Assembly (NCBI GenBank): GCA_025656675.1
Contig: JAHXHN010000003.1
Location: 682,001 to 746,000 of the forward strand
Length of the DNA stretch: 64,000 bases
Source of the DNA: Candidatus Thiodiazotropha sp. (ex Codakia rugifera)
GTDB taxonomy: Bacteria > Pseudomonadota > Gammaproteobacteria > Chromatiales > Chromatiaceae
Direction of reading: 5' to 3'
The first letter of the stretch is position 1. The number at the start of each line of letters is the position of its first letter. Position numbers and translations under genes: made by a program. Below the pieces are notes generated by a model. That model searched no databases and was not told the DNA's origin. It was given only the letters and a program-made list of their open reading frames with translations. Shown here one piece after another: positions 28,361-37,483 of this stretch.

Positions 28361-29551
28361 TCAGAGGCTATCGAGACCACGCGCCAGGTCGGTCTGAATA
28401 TCCTCGATACACTCTAATCCAACCGCAATTCGCAGCAGACCGCTTCCAATACCTGACTGACTCAGTTCCTCGGGCGTCAGTCTGCCATGGGTTGTTGTAG
28501 CCGGGTGAGTGATCGTAGTTTTGGTATCCCCCAAGTTGGCAGTAATAGAAAGCATCCGCGTGGCATCAACAACCGTCCAAGCGGCAAGCTGCCCACCTTT
28601 GACGCTGAAAGAAACAATGCTGCCAGGTTTGCTCTGCTGGCTCATGGCCAGTAAATGTTGGGGGTGACTGGTAAGACCGGGAAAATGGACCCGCTCAACT
28701 TGTGGATGTTGCTCCAACCATTCCGCTAACTGCTGTGCATTGCGTGAATGGGCCTGCATGCGAAGATCAAGTGTCTCCAGTCCCTTCAAAAAAACCCAGG
28801 CGTTAAAAGGGCTCATTGTAGGACCCGTTGTTCTTAGTACACCGAACACCGCTTCACCCACCACCTCATGGCTACCGACTACAGCGCCACCAATACAGCG
28901 ACCCTGACCATCCAGGTATTTGGTGGCAGAGTGGATGACGATGTCCGCACCAAGGCTTAGCGGTCGCTGCAGAGCGGGTGTACAAAGGCAGTTATCCACG
29001 ACCAGTAAACAGTCATGGGCATGAGCCAACTCACTCAGCTTGGCGATATCCGCCACATCAGTCAATGGATTTGATGGTGTTTCCAAAAACAACAGTTTTG
29101 TGCCCGGTCGAATGGCCTTTTCCCAAGCCGTCAGGTCGGTCAGATCGACAAAACTGGTTTCTATCCCAAAGCGGGAAAGGTACTTGTTGAATAGGATGGT
29201 GGTAGTACCGAAAACACTGCGGGATGAGACAATATGATCCCCTGACTGCAACAGTCCTATACAGGTTGCCATGATAGCTGACATACCCGAAGCTGTTGCG
29301 ACACAACGCTCCCCCCCCTCCAGGGCCGCCAGTCGCTCCTCAAAATTCCTTACAGTTGGATTGGTGAAGCGGGCATAGATGTTACCCGGCTCGTCTCCAC
29401 TGAATCGCGCTGCAGCCTCAGCCGCACTACTGAACACAAAGCTGGATGTAGGAAATATCGGCTCTCCATGCTCGCCTTCGGGCGTGCGATGGTGACCCAC
29501 GCGTATAGCCTGGGTTGATAAGCCCCAGCCGTGCTCTTTATGTTCCTCCAT
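28361..29551 (-). CDS. metZ: O-succinylhomoserine sulfhydrylase
   Basis: PLP enzyme that makes homocysteine from O-succinylhomoserine and sulfide, the direct sulfhydrylation route of methionine synthesis. The 396-aa Cys/Met-metabolism fold shows the substrate/PLP segment IYARFTNPTVRNFEERLAALEGG, GMSAI, ETPSNPL, VVDNCLCTP and the PLP lysine K211 in HSATKYLDGQGR. Length and the VGHHRTPEGEHGEPIFPTSSFVFSSA opening match MetZ rather than cystathionine gamma-synthase. An ACGAGG-type ribosome-binding site lies before the ATG. The partner enzymes are not in the window. Confidence 0.93.
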   Translation of the reverse strand: MEEHKEHGWGLSTQAIRVGHHRTPEGEHGEPIFPTSSFVFSSAAEAAARFSGDEPGNIYARFTNPTVRNFEERLAALEGGERCVATASGMSAIMATCIGLLQSGDHIVSSRSVFGTTTILFNKYLSRFGIETSFVDLTDLTAWEKAIRPGTKLLFLETPSNPLTDVADIAKLSELAHAHDCLLVVDNCLCTPALQRPLSLGADIVIHSATKYLDGQGRCIGGAVVGSHEVVGEAVFGVLRTTGPTMSPFNAWVFLKGLETLDLRMQAHSRNAQQLAEWLEQHPQVERVHFPGLTSHPQHLLAMSQQSKPGSIVSFSVKGGQLAAWTVVDATRMLSITANLGDTKTTITHPATTTHGRLTPEELSQSGIGSGLLRIAVGLECIEDIQTDLARGLDSL

Positions 29552-29677
29552 TTACAGCATCCTCGTTGTTTTCTACTGACAGGAGCGTTGGTTAAGACCT
29601 GACGTTGTGGGCTTAGTACCAAGCGAACACCTTAGGTGGGAAGACTCTCTCAACGATACTGCTTGTGATTTTAAAAC

Positions 29678-31303
29678 TCAACGGGCGGATAGCCTTCTTT
29701 TTTCATTCTCAGTCAGGGACATTGAGTCGATTTTTTGCGAAAAGTAGTTCTCCAGAAACTCATCAAAACTGACGCTATCAGCAGCCTCAATATCATGTTG
29801 ACGCTGCCAGGAATCCTTGGCCTCCTGCTGCAGTAGCTGCTGATCCTGGCTTGAGTGCGCCTGCTGTGTGAAGTAGTGCTGATGTTGCTTAGACATACGT
29901 TGCGCAAATTGGAAAAAACTCTCTCCCTTGTCACGCATCTCTGCCAACATACGTGCTGAGGGTGTTAGATCAGCATCTTGCAGGCGATGCACTTGCAGTT
30001 TCAGACTCTCACTATAGGGTTTGTCATGCATACCACTCTCCAGTACCTCGCAGATTGGCTGCAATGCTTCACATATTTCCAGTCCCCAATCCTGTAGCGA
30101 GACTTGTTCCCCGCGACGTTGTAACATCAGTCCAGGCTTTCTCCCTTGATGAGCGGCAGTCAGTTCATTCCAGTCAATCTCCTTCTGCTCTGCGACATTG
30201 ATTGCCGGACTCCCCTGCAGCAGGCACGTCAGCATCAGTGCCTCTACGAAATAGATCTGCTCTTCTGCAATCCCCAAAGGATGGAAGGCATTGACATCCA
30301 TTGAGCGCAACTCGACATAGCGTACACCTCGTCGCTGTAGCGCATGAATTGGCTTTTCCATCATCTCAGGTATCTGTTTTGGGCGTACCGTACTGTAGTA
30401 CTCATTCTCTATCTGCAGGATATTTGCATTCAACTGCTCATAGCGTCCATTGACCTTCACCCCCATGGCCTTGTAGATGGGGCAAGGTGTCTCGATGGCA
30501 CAGGAAAGTGTTTCGATATAAGCGTTCAGGCAATCGTAACAGGCTTTTATTCCTGTCCCCTGCTCCTTACTGTTCTGATAACCGATATCCCCCATCCGCA
30601 ACGAGGTAGCATAAGGAGAATAGTAGCTGTATTCATCGAAGGTTTGCAGGCTGGTCGGTCTTCCCCCGAGAAAAGACTTACATACAGCCGATGATGCGCC
30701 AAACAAGTAGGGAATCAACCAACCTACCCGCTGCAGATTCCTCAACATCGCAAAATAGGATTCTGATATAAATGTCTGTGTCGAACCCTGGTCCTGCTCA
30801 ATCAGTTGGTAGGCTTGCCAGAACGGCAGCGGCAGCGAGTAGTTGAAATGAACACCGGCAATCACCTGCATAACTCGGCCATAGCGGTGCCCCAGTCCTC
30901 GCCGATAGACGGTCTTCATCATCCCTGCATTGGAACTGCCATATTCTGCAATTGGTATCTGTTCATCATCCTCAACCACACAGGGCATACTGGTAGACCA
31001 GAGAATCTCATCACCGAGATGCTGATAAAGAAAGTGGTGGGCCTCAAACAAAAAACGCAAAGGTTCATCACGATCCGCTGAGGGCGGCGTAATGATCTCA
31101 GTCAGGGCTTCCGAGTAGTCAGTTGTGATGTAGCGATTGGTCAGTGCTGAACCGAGTGCCTCAGGGTGCGGCTTTTGAGAAATACAGCCATTGGGAGAGA
31201 CTCGCAGTCCCTCTTTTTCGAGACCAATCAAGCCACCGCTTAGTAACTCAATCTGATCTGCCTGATGTAAGCGTTGTAAACGTTGTTCGAGTATTTTATA
31301 CAA
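29678..31303 (-). CDS. gshA: Glutamate-cysteine ligase (gamma-proteobacterial type)
   Basis: First enzyme of glutathione synthesis: ATP-dependent joining of glutamate gamma-carboxyl to cysteine. The 541-residue protein has the family blocks GLEKEGLRV (residues 27-35), TTDYSEALTEIITPP, DEILWSTSMPC, GRVMQVIAGVHFNYSLP, GASSAVCKSF, TSLRMGDIGYQN and RGVRYVELRSMDVNAFHPLGI. All are intact. It stands alone, 126 bp upstream of metZ and 165 bp after the protease gene. It is the glutathione source that would feed the persulfide dioxygenase encoded about 2.3 kb further downstream. Confidence 0.96.
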   Translation of the reverse strand: MYKILEQRLQRLHQADQIELLSGGLIGLEKEGLRVSPNGCISQKPHPEALGSALTNRYITTDYSEALTEIITPPSADRDEPLRFLFEAHHFLYQHLGDEILWSTSMPCVVEDDEQIPIAEYGSSNAGMMKTVYRRGLGHRYGRVMQVIAGVHFNYSLPLPFWQAYQLIEQDQGSTQTFISESYFAMLRNLQRVGWLIPYLFGASSAVCKSFLGGRPTSLQTFDEYSYYSPYATSLRMGDIGYQNSKEQGTGIKACYDCLNAYIETLSCAIETPCPIYKAMGVKVNGRYEQLNANILQIENEYYSTVRPKQIPEMMEKPIHALQRRGVRYVELRSMDVNAFHPLGIAEEQIYFVEALMLTCLLQGSPAINVAEQKEIDWNELTAAHQGRKPGLMLQRRGEQVSLQDWGLEICEALQPICEVLESGMHDKPYSESLKLQVHRLQDADLTPSARMLAEMRDKGESFFQFAQRMSKQHQHYFTQQAHSSQDQQLLQQEAKDSWQRQHDIEAADSVSFDEFLENYFSQKIDSMSLTENEKRRLSAR

Positions 31304-31468
31304 ACCAGGGAAGTTCCATGAAAAAGAGATTCAGATCAGAATCAAGACACGGATTCTGGTTTAATTCCGGAAACCGCTAAATATGCACCAATACCGGCAA
31401 AAAATAAAACCCAATATGAACGGTTAACCGCTATGGGTATAGTTCAGCAATTTTCACACAATGAGCGA

Positions 31469-33559
31469 TTAGCGCATGACTGCCATTGGTGCCTGCATCC
31501 GAATCGAATCCATCAGGATACGTGCTGCTTCATTCAATTCGATACGCTGAGTCGCTTCTGACTCTTTGTCATCAGCATCATTATCCTTTTCAGCCTGTTC
31601 CATGGATTTAATGGACTTCATCCCCTGGGAGGCCCGGAAACGATTTTTATGCAGCAACTGCTCATGTTCACGATCATCCCACTCAGTGCGGCGACGGCGT
31701 TCTAACAGACTGACCTCCGTGCGCTTATCCAATTCAAGAAAACGTTTCTCCCGGTCCACTAACATTTCGAATCCGGGATCTTTCTGAATTCGACTCATAT
31801 GGTTATCGACAAGATGAGGTAAAGAATCCTTCCCCTTCGGCAGATAATTGGCAGGTCTGATTTGTGCCCAAGGCAGTGCATTCTCCAATGACCGCTCACC
31901 ATACTCATCTGAGTACTTTGCAGTGGGAAACTGAATATCGGGCACTACACCGCGGTGCTGGGTACTGCCGCCATTGATCCTAAAGAACTGCGCCATGGTC
32001 AGTCTCAACCGCCCCAGATCCTTTTTGCGTCCTGGAACGAAACGCCCCAGATCCACAAGGGTCTGGACTGTTCCCTTGCCGAATGTAGGCTCACCAATCA
32101 CGATACCCCGTTTATAATCCTGAATGGCCCCGGCAAAGATCTCTGAGGCGGAGGCACTGTTGCGATCAACCAATACCGCCAGGGGTCCTTCGTAAGCTAT
32201 GGCCTGATCCGGATCCTGTTCCACCTCTATCTTGCCGAAGGCATCCTTTATCTGCACCACGGGTCCTGAATCGATAAACAAACCGGTTAGTTCTGTCGCT
32301 TCGGAAAGTGAGCCACCCCCATTTTCGCGCAGATCGATGACAATCCCATTGACACCCTGTTTTTTAAGATCCACCAGCAGGTCGCGCACATCACGTGTGG
32401 TGCTTCGAAAATCTTCGTCTCCTCTCGCCTCAGCAGAAAAGTCACGATAGAAAGTAGGTACCTCTACGACACCAATACTGTAGTTATCCATACCATCCAA
32501 TTTGTCGATGATATAACTCTTGGCTGCCTGCTCTTCGAGCTTGATCTTGTTGCGAACAAGGGTAATGGTCTTTCTGTTGGCCCCTGTCTCATCCCCCTTT
32601 AGAAAGATTCCCAGACGTACAACAGATCCCTTTGGTCCACGAATCTGTTCAACTACATCCTGCAGACGCCACCCGACTATATCTGTGATTTTACCTTCCA
32701 GACCCTGCCCCACACCTACGATACGATCACCTGCATGGAGCAGATTGCTCTGTTCCGCGGGTCCGCCAATGACCGTCTTTTGTACAACCGTGTAACCATC
32801 TTCATCTTTGAGCACAGCACCGATACCCTCCAGGGAAAGTCGCATGCTGATATCAAAATTCTCGGATGTGCTGGGCGACATATAGCTGGTATGGGGTTCC
32901 AGACTCAGGGTATAGGCATTAATAAAGGTCTGGAAAATATCATTGGCATCAAACTGCTCGACCCGGCTTAGCAAACGTTGAAAACGGTCATGCAACGTCT
33001 TCCGGATCTCTTCATCTTTTTTATCCGTCAGCCGCAAATTGAGGAAGTCGTTCTTAACCCGTTTACGCCAGATATCGCTCAGTTCAGTACGTGTCTGGGC
33101 CCAAGGCTCCTCTTCCCGCTCGAATACATAAGTCTCATCAATTGTGAAGTCGAATTCACTATCCACCAATTTCTGAGCATGCCCCACTGCTTCCGCCACT
33201 CGCTTACGATAGAGACGAAAGATCTCAAAGGCCGGCTCGATTCTGGCATTTTTCAGATAGTCATCCAGTTTATCCTGATAGCGTGCAAACTGGACAATAT
33301 CCCTGGCCAGGAAAAATGAACGATTGGGATCAAGCGCATCGAAGTAGCGATGGAGTATCATCTCCGACATCGCATCATCGAGGGCAACATCTTTGTAATG
33401 GTACTTATCAATGACCTTGACGATCACATTGGCTGTCTGCTGTTGTTCAGGTGTCGGTTGCAGCTCACTGATCGGTACAAGCTGGCGATTGGCCCAAAGC
33501 GGTGTACTACCCAAAAACAGCAGTAACCAACTGAGCAGAATAACCTTGAATATTTTCAT
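31469..33559 (-). CDS. prc: Carboxy-terminal (tail-specific) protease Prc/Tsp
   Basis: Periplasmic serine protease that processes C-terminal residues and degrades tagged or misfolded envelope proteins, and trims the peptidoglycan hydrolase MepS in E. coli. The 696-aa protein has a signal peptide (1-23, ending PLWA), an N-terminal Tsp domain, a PDZ domain (about 235-320, with AVLKDEDGYTVVQKTVIGGPA) and the S41 catalytic core with Ser470 in NSASASEIFAGA and Lys495 in EPTFGKGTVQ, 25 residues apart as in E. coli. The C-terminal DUF3340 region (DREKRFLELDKRTEVSLLERRRR) follows. Length agrees with the family (E. coli 682 aa). Confidence 0.96.
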   Translation of the reverse strand: MKIFKVILLSWLLLFLGSTPLWANRQLVPISELQPTPEQQQTANVIVKVIDKYHYKDVALDDAMSEMILHRYFDALDPNRSFFLARDIVQFARYQDKLDDYLKNARIEPAFEIFRLYRKRVAEAVGHAQKLVDSEFDFTIDETYVFEREEEPWAQTRTELSDIWRKRVKNDFLNLRLTDKKDEEIRKTLHDRFQRLLSRVEQFDANDIFQTFINAYTLSLEPHTSYMSPSTSENFDISMRLSLEGIGAVLKDEDGYTVVQKTVIGGPAEQSNLLHAGDRIVGVGQGLEGKITDIVGWRLQDVVEQIRGPKGSVVRLGIFLKGDETGANRKTITLVRNKIKLEEQAAKSYIIDKLDGMDNYSIGVVEVPTFYRDFSAEARGDEDFRSTTRDVRDLLVDLKKQGVNGIVIDLRENGGGSLSEATELTGLFIDSGPVVQIKDAFGKIEVEQDPDQAIAYEGPLAVLVDRNSASASEIFAGAIQDYKRGIVIGEPTFGKGTVQTLVDLGRFVPGRKKDLGRLRLTMAQFFRINGGSTQHRGVVPDIQFPTAKYSDEYGERSLENALPWAQIRPANYLPKGKDSLPHLVDNHMSRIQKDPGFEMLVDREKRFLELDKRTEVSLLERRRRTEWDDREHEQLLHKNRFRASQGMKSIKSMEQAEKDNDADDKESEATQRIELNEAARILMDSIRMQAPMAVMR

Positions 33560-33711
33560 GAAACTACCTGATCATTATTGAAACAGTAATAAAAGCACTT
33601 GAATATCATAATAATAGTTAATTGGAATATGCTTTGGACTGGATTACCAGTCTCCTGGTTCCATTAGTTGCTAAAAAGGTGTACTGGCACTCAAGAATTT
33701 ACCATGAAATT

Positions 33712-34572
33712 TCATATATTCTCGTGCAGACCCTGTACCAGATCCAGATAACCAGGGGTTTCAGGATTTATAATCCCATGTCGTAACAAAAAGTCAATTA
33801 CAACCAGATTGCAATTCAATTTGAACTCATCGGTCTCTGAGACCAGCCTGGCTACCTCCAGAACAGGTAATAGCATGAACTCCGCCACTTCGCCATCAGA
33901 GTTCTGGGGTTTAAAGTCACTAGGGAGTTCCAGATCGTAGCAATAGAGGGTATCAGGCCTTAGGCCTGCGGGGGTCTCCCTACAATAGGTTAATGCACCA
34001 ACGGAAACGGCTCTATTAGCCAGAGCAGCCGGTACGCTTGCTTCTTCCATGCACTCCTTACGCAGGTTCTCCGCCAGGGAAAGGTTATGAGGAAGCCCCC
34101 CAGCCACCATATTGTCCAGACAATCGGGAAAGATGCGCCTGTCCGCCGCCCGCCGGGCTATCCAAAGTTTCAACCCCTTCTCACTACGCACGAATCCATT
34201 CAAATGCTGACCGTAGGCGCGCAAGCCCAAATAGGATGCTGTCGCACGATCGACAGTTGCAATAGCCGTTTCTCTACCGCTATGAGTTACCGGGTATTGT
34301 TCACCATGAATGTGTGAAATAACGCCCTCGTCAACTAAGGTTTTCGTTACCTCCATCAGTAATTGAGTGCGTAGCTCAAAGGTGTCATAACGCTCTAACA
34401 GGTGAGCGCCTGTATCGTCAATCCGGAATGCCTCAGGCCAATTGCCAAGGGCTTCCCAGACAGGCTGTTTGAGATGTCCTATCTTCTGCCCTAAAAAAAA
34501 GAGTGATTTAAAATTTCCCGGTTCCCAGCGGTTGAGCGCCTCTATATGACGCAGATAGCCATGCATGTTCAT
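33712..34572 (-). CDS. DUF4743/NUDIX domain protein
   Basis: A 286-aa protein: an N-terminal DUF4743 domain (about 1-115) followed by a NUDIX domain (about 120-260). The NUDIX box region is VAGGLPHNLSLAENLRKECMEEASVP: the REUXEEXGU core is KECMEEAS, a variant of the standard residues. This domain pair is seen in eukaryotic Nudt-like proteins related to thiamine pyrophosphokinase and in Gammaproteobacteria; a role in hydrolysing damaged thiamine diphosphates has been proposed for the related family, which is only a possibility here. It diverges from the GbsR-type regulator gene across 177 bp. Confidence 0.85.
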   Translation of the reverse strand: MNMHGYLRHIEALNRWEPGNFKSLFFLGQKIGHLKQPVWEALGNWPEAFRIDDTGAHLLERYDTFELRTQLLMEVTKTLVDEGVISHIHGEQYPVTHSGRETAIATVDRATASYLGLRAYGQHLNGFVRSEKGLKLWIARRAADRRIFPDCLDNMVAGGLPHNLSLAENLRKECMEEASVPAALANRAVSVGALTYCRETPAGLRPDTLYCYDLELPSDFKPQNSDGEVAEFMLLPVLEVARLVSETDEFKLNCNLVVIDFLLRHGIINPETPGYLDLVQGLHENI

Positions 34573-34714
34573 AGTTCAGTGTTGGTCTCTTCTCAGAGAG
34601 ACAAGTTGCTCCTGCCTCTGTCATCACCTCAATTGGATTCACAATCCAGGAATATACAGTCCCGGATGAGATTCACCTAAATAATAAGTTGACAAGAGGC
34701 AAATACTTTACTAA

Positions 34715-34732
34715 TTTCTGTAATAACAGAAA
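34715..34732. promoter_or_regulatory. Putative operator upstream of the GbsR-like gene
   Basis: Perfect palindrome with 7-bp arms TTTCTGT/ACAGAAA around AATA, 17 bp before the regulator ATG. The TAATTTCTGT half recurs before the next gene (35292-35301), so it is a good candidate for autoregulation by this winged-helix protein. Confidence 0.6.
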
Positions 34733-34749
34733 ATACTGAAAGATAAAAT

Positions 34750-35277
34750 ATGGAACTTACACCTGTCATGGAAAAATATATTCTTCATTGGGGCGAAATG
34801 GGTACCCGATGGGGCGTTAATCGCACTGTTGCTCAGATCCATGCCTTACTTTATCTCTCATCCAATCCGATCAATGCAGAAGAGATTACTGAGACACTGG
34901 GGGTGGCACGATCCAATGTCAGCACTAGCATTAAAGAGCTGCAATCTTGGAAACTGATCAAGACAGTCCATTTATTGGGTGACCGGCGTGACCATTTTGA
35001 AACCATGAAGGATCCCTGGGAGTTATTTCACGCCATCATGGAAGGACGTAAACAGCGAGAGTTGGACCCTACCCTGTCGCTATTGCGCGAGTGTGTACTT
35101 GACGGTGAAGAGGATAAGCAGACTCCTGCAGAGGTTAAGGCTCGAATTAAAGCTGTGTTGGATTTTATGGAAACGCTCGACACTTGGCATGGACAGATTA
35201 AGGTACTGCCCAAGAACACACTGTTGAAGTTAATTAGACTCGGCGCAAAAGTTCAGGGTTTCCTTGGAAAAACTTGA
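34750..35277 (+). CDS. GbsR/MarR-family transcriptional regulator
   Basis: A 175-aa winged-helix protein of the GbsR type. The helix-turn-helix is AEEITETLGVARSNVSTSIKELQSW (about residues 48-72), the N-terminus EKYILHWGEMGTRWGVNRTVAQIHALLY is typical of the family, and the C-terminal half (from about 100) is a dimerisation helix region. GbsR itself senses choline; the inducer here is unknown. It is the first gene of a plus-strand group with a membrane protein, a SDR/DoxX fusion, DUF2269 and DUF4166 proteins; a palindromic operator candidate overlaps its promoter and recurs before the second gene. Confidence 0.88.
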   Translation: MELTPVMEKYILHWGEMGTRWGVNRTVAQIHALLYLSSNPINAEEITETLGVARSNVSTSIKELQSWKLIKTVHLLGDRRDHFETMKDPWELFHAIMEGRKQRELDPTLSLLRECVLDGEEDKQTPAEVKARIKAVLDFMETLDTWHGQIKVLPKNTLLKLIRLGAKVQGFLGKT

Positions 35278-35294
35278 AATTTTTTATCCGTTAA

Positions 35295-35310
35295 TTTCTG
35301 TGTTTTCTGT
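35295..35310 (+). promoter_or_regulatory. Tandem TTTCTGT half-sites before the membrane-protein gene
   Basis: TTTCTGT at 35295-35301 and again at 35304-35310, the same heptamer as the palindrome arms upstream of the regulator. They lie between the regulator stop and the strong AAGGAG ribosome-binding site of the next gene, so this may be a second operator and promoter. Confidence 0.5.
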
Positions 35311-35345
35311 AATTTGTGAAATTTGTTACATAAGGAGATAGGCAA

Positions 35346-35711
35346 ATGAATCCAATCATCTTTTTCACCCTTGAAGTGACCCTTTCTCTAATGATCTGCC
35401 TTGGACTCATTAAGCTGATAAAGCCAAGACTGAGAGATATTCTATATGAGACTTGCGGCACCCAAAAAAGAGCCGAATTTTGGGTGACTTTCACACAATT
35501 AATGATGTTGATAGCCCCACTTATGATTGTAATCTATTTCGCACCTACCACCCCGGTGACGGAAACACTTCTAATCGTCTCGGTTAAAAATGTGTTATTT
35601 CAAACCCTATTTGGGCTGTTCTTTGCACTTGCCATAACCGGGAAGGTCATTTGGCGGTCAATTGCAGAGGACAAGAGTGCTCCTATTTCGATAGAGAAGG
35701 GAGTGATATGA
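35346..35711 (+). CDS. Small membrane protein, unknown function
   Basis: A 121-residue protein with about three transmembrane helices (residues 6-26, 52-68, 80-101) and short charged ends. No enzyme motif. TAAGGAG precedes the ATG by a standard distance. Its stop is next to the ATG of the SDR/DoxX gene, so the two are translationally coupled. Proteins of this kind are found with DUF2269 and DUF4166 genes in marine Gammaproteobacteria; the joint role is unknown. Confidence 0.8.
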   Translation: MNPIIFFTLEVTLSLMICLGLIKLIKPRLRDILYETCGTQKRAEFWVTFTQLMMLIAPLMIVIYFAPTTPVTETLLIVSVKNVLFQTLFGLFFALAITGKVIWRSIAEDKSAPISIEKGVI

Positions 35712-35712
35712 A

Positions 35713-36999
35713 ATGCGAATCCTGATTACCGGTGCGACCGGTTTTATTGGTAGCCACCTGATACAAAGACTGCAATCTGAAGGCCATCAGGTGTTTGGGG
35801 CGGTTCGTAATCAGGATGCGGCAATGCAACGCTGGCCCAATCTTGATTTTATTCTATCCGATTATGTTACAGATCATGCAGCAGCTGAATGGGTTCCTCG
35901 CGTTGAGGGAATGGATGTAGTCATCAATGCTGTTGGTATTATTCGTGAACAGGGTAATCAACGATTCGCCTCTATACATACAAAGGCGCCTATTGCCCTG
36001 TTTCAAGCTTGTGAGAAAGCTGCAGTCAAAAAGGTCATCCAGATTTCTGCCCTGGGTGCTGATGAGGGTGCATTCAGTCAATACCATCTAAGTAAAAAAG
36101 CGGCAGATGAATATCTATCAACACTGGATCTGAATTGGCTGATACTGATGCCCTCTATCGTTTATGGGCAGGGTGCCAAAAGCATGGCCTTTTTCAAGGC
36201 GATCGCAACCTTACCATGGGTTCCACTCGTTGATTCTGGCAACCAACCGATACAACCGATTCATATCAGCGATCTGATGAAATTAATCTCAGGCGTTGTC
36301 GAATCGAAATCAACATTTAAGCGAAGAATGGAAATTGTCGGGCCAGTCCCGATCACAATCAAAGACCTCTATTCAAAACTAAGGCATTGGTTCGGCATGG
36401 GATCACCCAGATTTTTTTCCATGCCCTATTCCGTTGCTTTACAGCTTGCATATTGGGGAGGGTTTCTAGGCAATACTCCCTTCTCTACAGAAACTGTGGC
36501 CATGTTAAGTAAAGGCAATACCGGTGATGTCAGTCAATTTGTGGGTCAAACTGGCCATTTGCCCATATCGATCGATCAACAATTGATTCACACACCCTCG
36601 CAAGAAAGTGACAGGTGGCATGCCATGCTCTATTTTCTGCGCCCCATTTTGCGTATGAGCATTGCTTTTGTCTGGTTATTTACCGGCATTATCTCAGTTC
36701 TAGTGGTACCTATAGAAACAAGTTATGCCATGCTATCCAAGGCAGGAATCAACGGGCTGTTCGCACCGGTCATGCTCTACAGCGCAGCAACCATTGACCT
36801 GCTATTGGGTATTGCCACGCTATTTCGATACCGAACCTCCTGGACTGGATGGATACAGATATCCATTGTTCTTTTGTACACACTGATCATCACTTTCTCT
36901 CAACCTGAACAATGGGTCCATCCATTTGGTCCGGTGACGAAAAATGCCCCATTTATCCTGGCAATCCTCGTCATGATGGCGTTGGAGAAGAGAGAATGA
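35713..36999 (+). CDS. NAD(P)-binding SDR/epimerase fused to DoxX-like membrane domain
   Basis: A 428-residue fusion. The N-terminal atypical short-chain dehydrogenase domain (1-295) has the Rossmann motif ITGATGFIGSHL (5-16), AVGIIREQ and a Tyr-X-X-X-Lys-like site at FSQYHLSKKAADEYL. A C-terminal DoxX-like domain (about 300-428) has four hydrophobic helices. No signal peptide. The substrate is unknown; similar fusions occur in operons with DUF2269 and DUF4166. It overlaps the DUF2269 start (ATGA). The TM domain suggests a membrane-bound NAD(P)H reductase acting on a lipid or quinone-like substrate (inference). Confidence 0.86.
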   Translation: MRILITGATGFIGSHLIQRLQSEGHQVFGAVRNQDAAMQRWPNLDFILSDYVTDHAAAEWVPRVEGMDVVINAVGIIREQGNQRFASIHTKAPIALFQACEKAAVKKVIQISALGADEGAFSQYHLSKKAADEYLSTLDLNWLILMPSIVYGQGAKSMAFFKAIATLPWVPLVDSGNQPIQPIHISDLMKLISGVVESKSTFKRRMEIVGPVPITIKDLYSKLRHWFGMGSPRFFSMPYSVALQLAYWGGFLGNTPFSTETVAMLSKGNTGDVSQFVGQTGHLPISIDQQLIHTPSQESDRWHAMLYFLRPILRMSIAFVWLFTGIISVLVVPIETSYAMLSKAGINGLFAPVMLYSAATIDLLLGIATLFRYRTSWTGWIQISIVLLYTLIITFSQPEQWVHPFGPVTKNAPFILAILVMMALEKRE

Positions 37000-37472
37000 G
37001 TGAGTATTTATTGATTAAATGGATTCATATTTTAAGTGCAACATTTCTATTTGGGACCGGTTTGGGGAGCGCATTTTATAAATGGCTTACTGACAGGGGA
37101 GGAAAGCCCGCAGCCATGGAACAGACCAACAGAATTATTGTTATTGCCGATTGGGTATTCACCACCCCTACGATTATCATTCAGCCATTAACAGGTCTAT
37201 GGCTATTACAACTTATGGATATCCCTTTGAACCAGGGATGGGTCGTCTTAACAATAATTCTGTATTGTATAGCTGGAGTATGCTGGTTACCTGTTGTTTG
37301 GCTTCAGATTCGTATGCGTGATCTATCTGCGCAGGCAAGCACCAACATGCTTCCTATTGATCAAAGCTATCACTATTACGCACAGATCTGGTTTTGGTTG
37401 GGTATCCCTGCATTCGCAGCCATGATCATCATCTATTTTCTGATGGTTTTTAAACCAGTAATCGACATATAG
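36996..37472 (+). CDS. DUF2269 integral membrane protein
   Basis: A 158-residue, four-helix membrane protein of the DUF2269 family: the opening YLLIKWIHILSATFLFGTGLGSAFYKW is diagnostic, with His residues in helix 1 that could bind heme in related families. Helices lie at about 5-28, 47-70, 78-100 and 128-152. The ATG at 36996 overlaps the preceding stop; a longer frame from 36912 is inside the SDR gene and rejected. Function unknown. Confidence 0.85.
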   Translation: MSEYLLIKWIHILSATFLFGTGLGSAFYKWLTDRGGKPAAMEQTNRIIVIADWVFTTPTIIIQPLTGLWLLQLMDIPLNQGWVVLTIILYCIAGVCWLPVVWLQIRMRDLSAQASTNMLPIDQSYHYYAQIWFWLGIPAFAAMIIIYFLMVFKPVIDI

Positions 37473-37483
37473 AGGGAACAAGC

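Noticed and set aside
29552-29677. SAM-responsive riboswitch upstream of metZ
   Set aside because: The gap has a normal ribosome-binding site but no SAM-II or SAH consensus or long stem that I could find.
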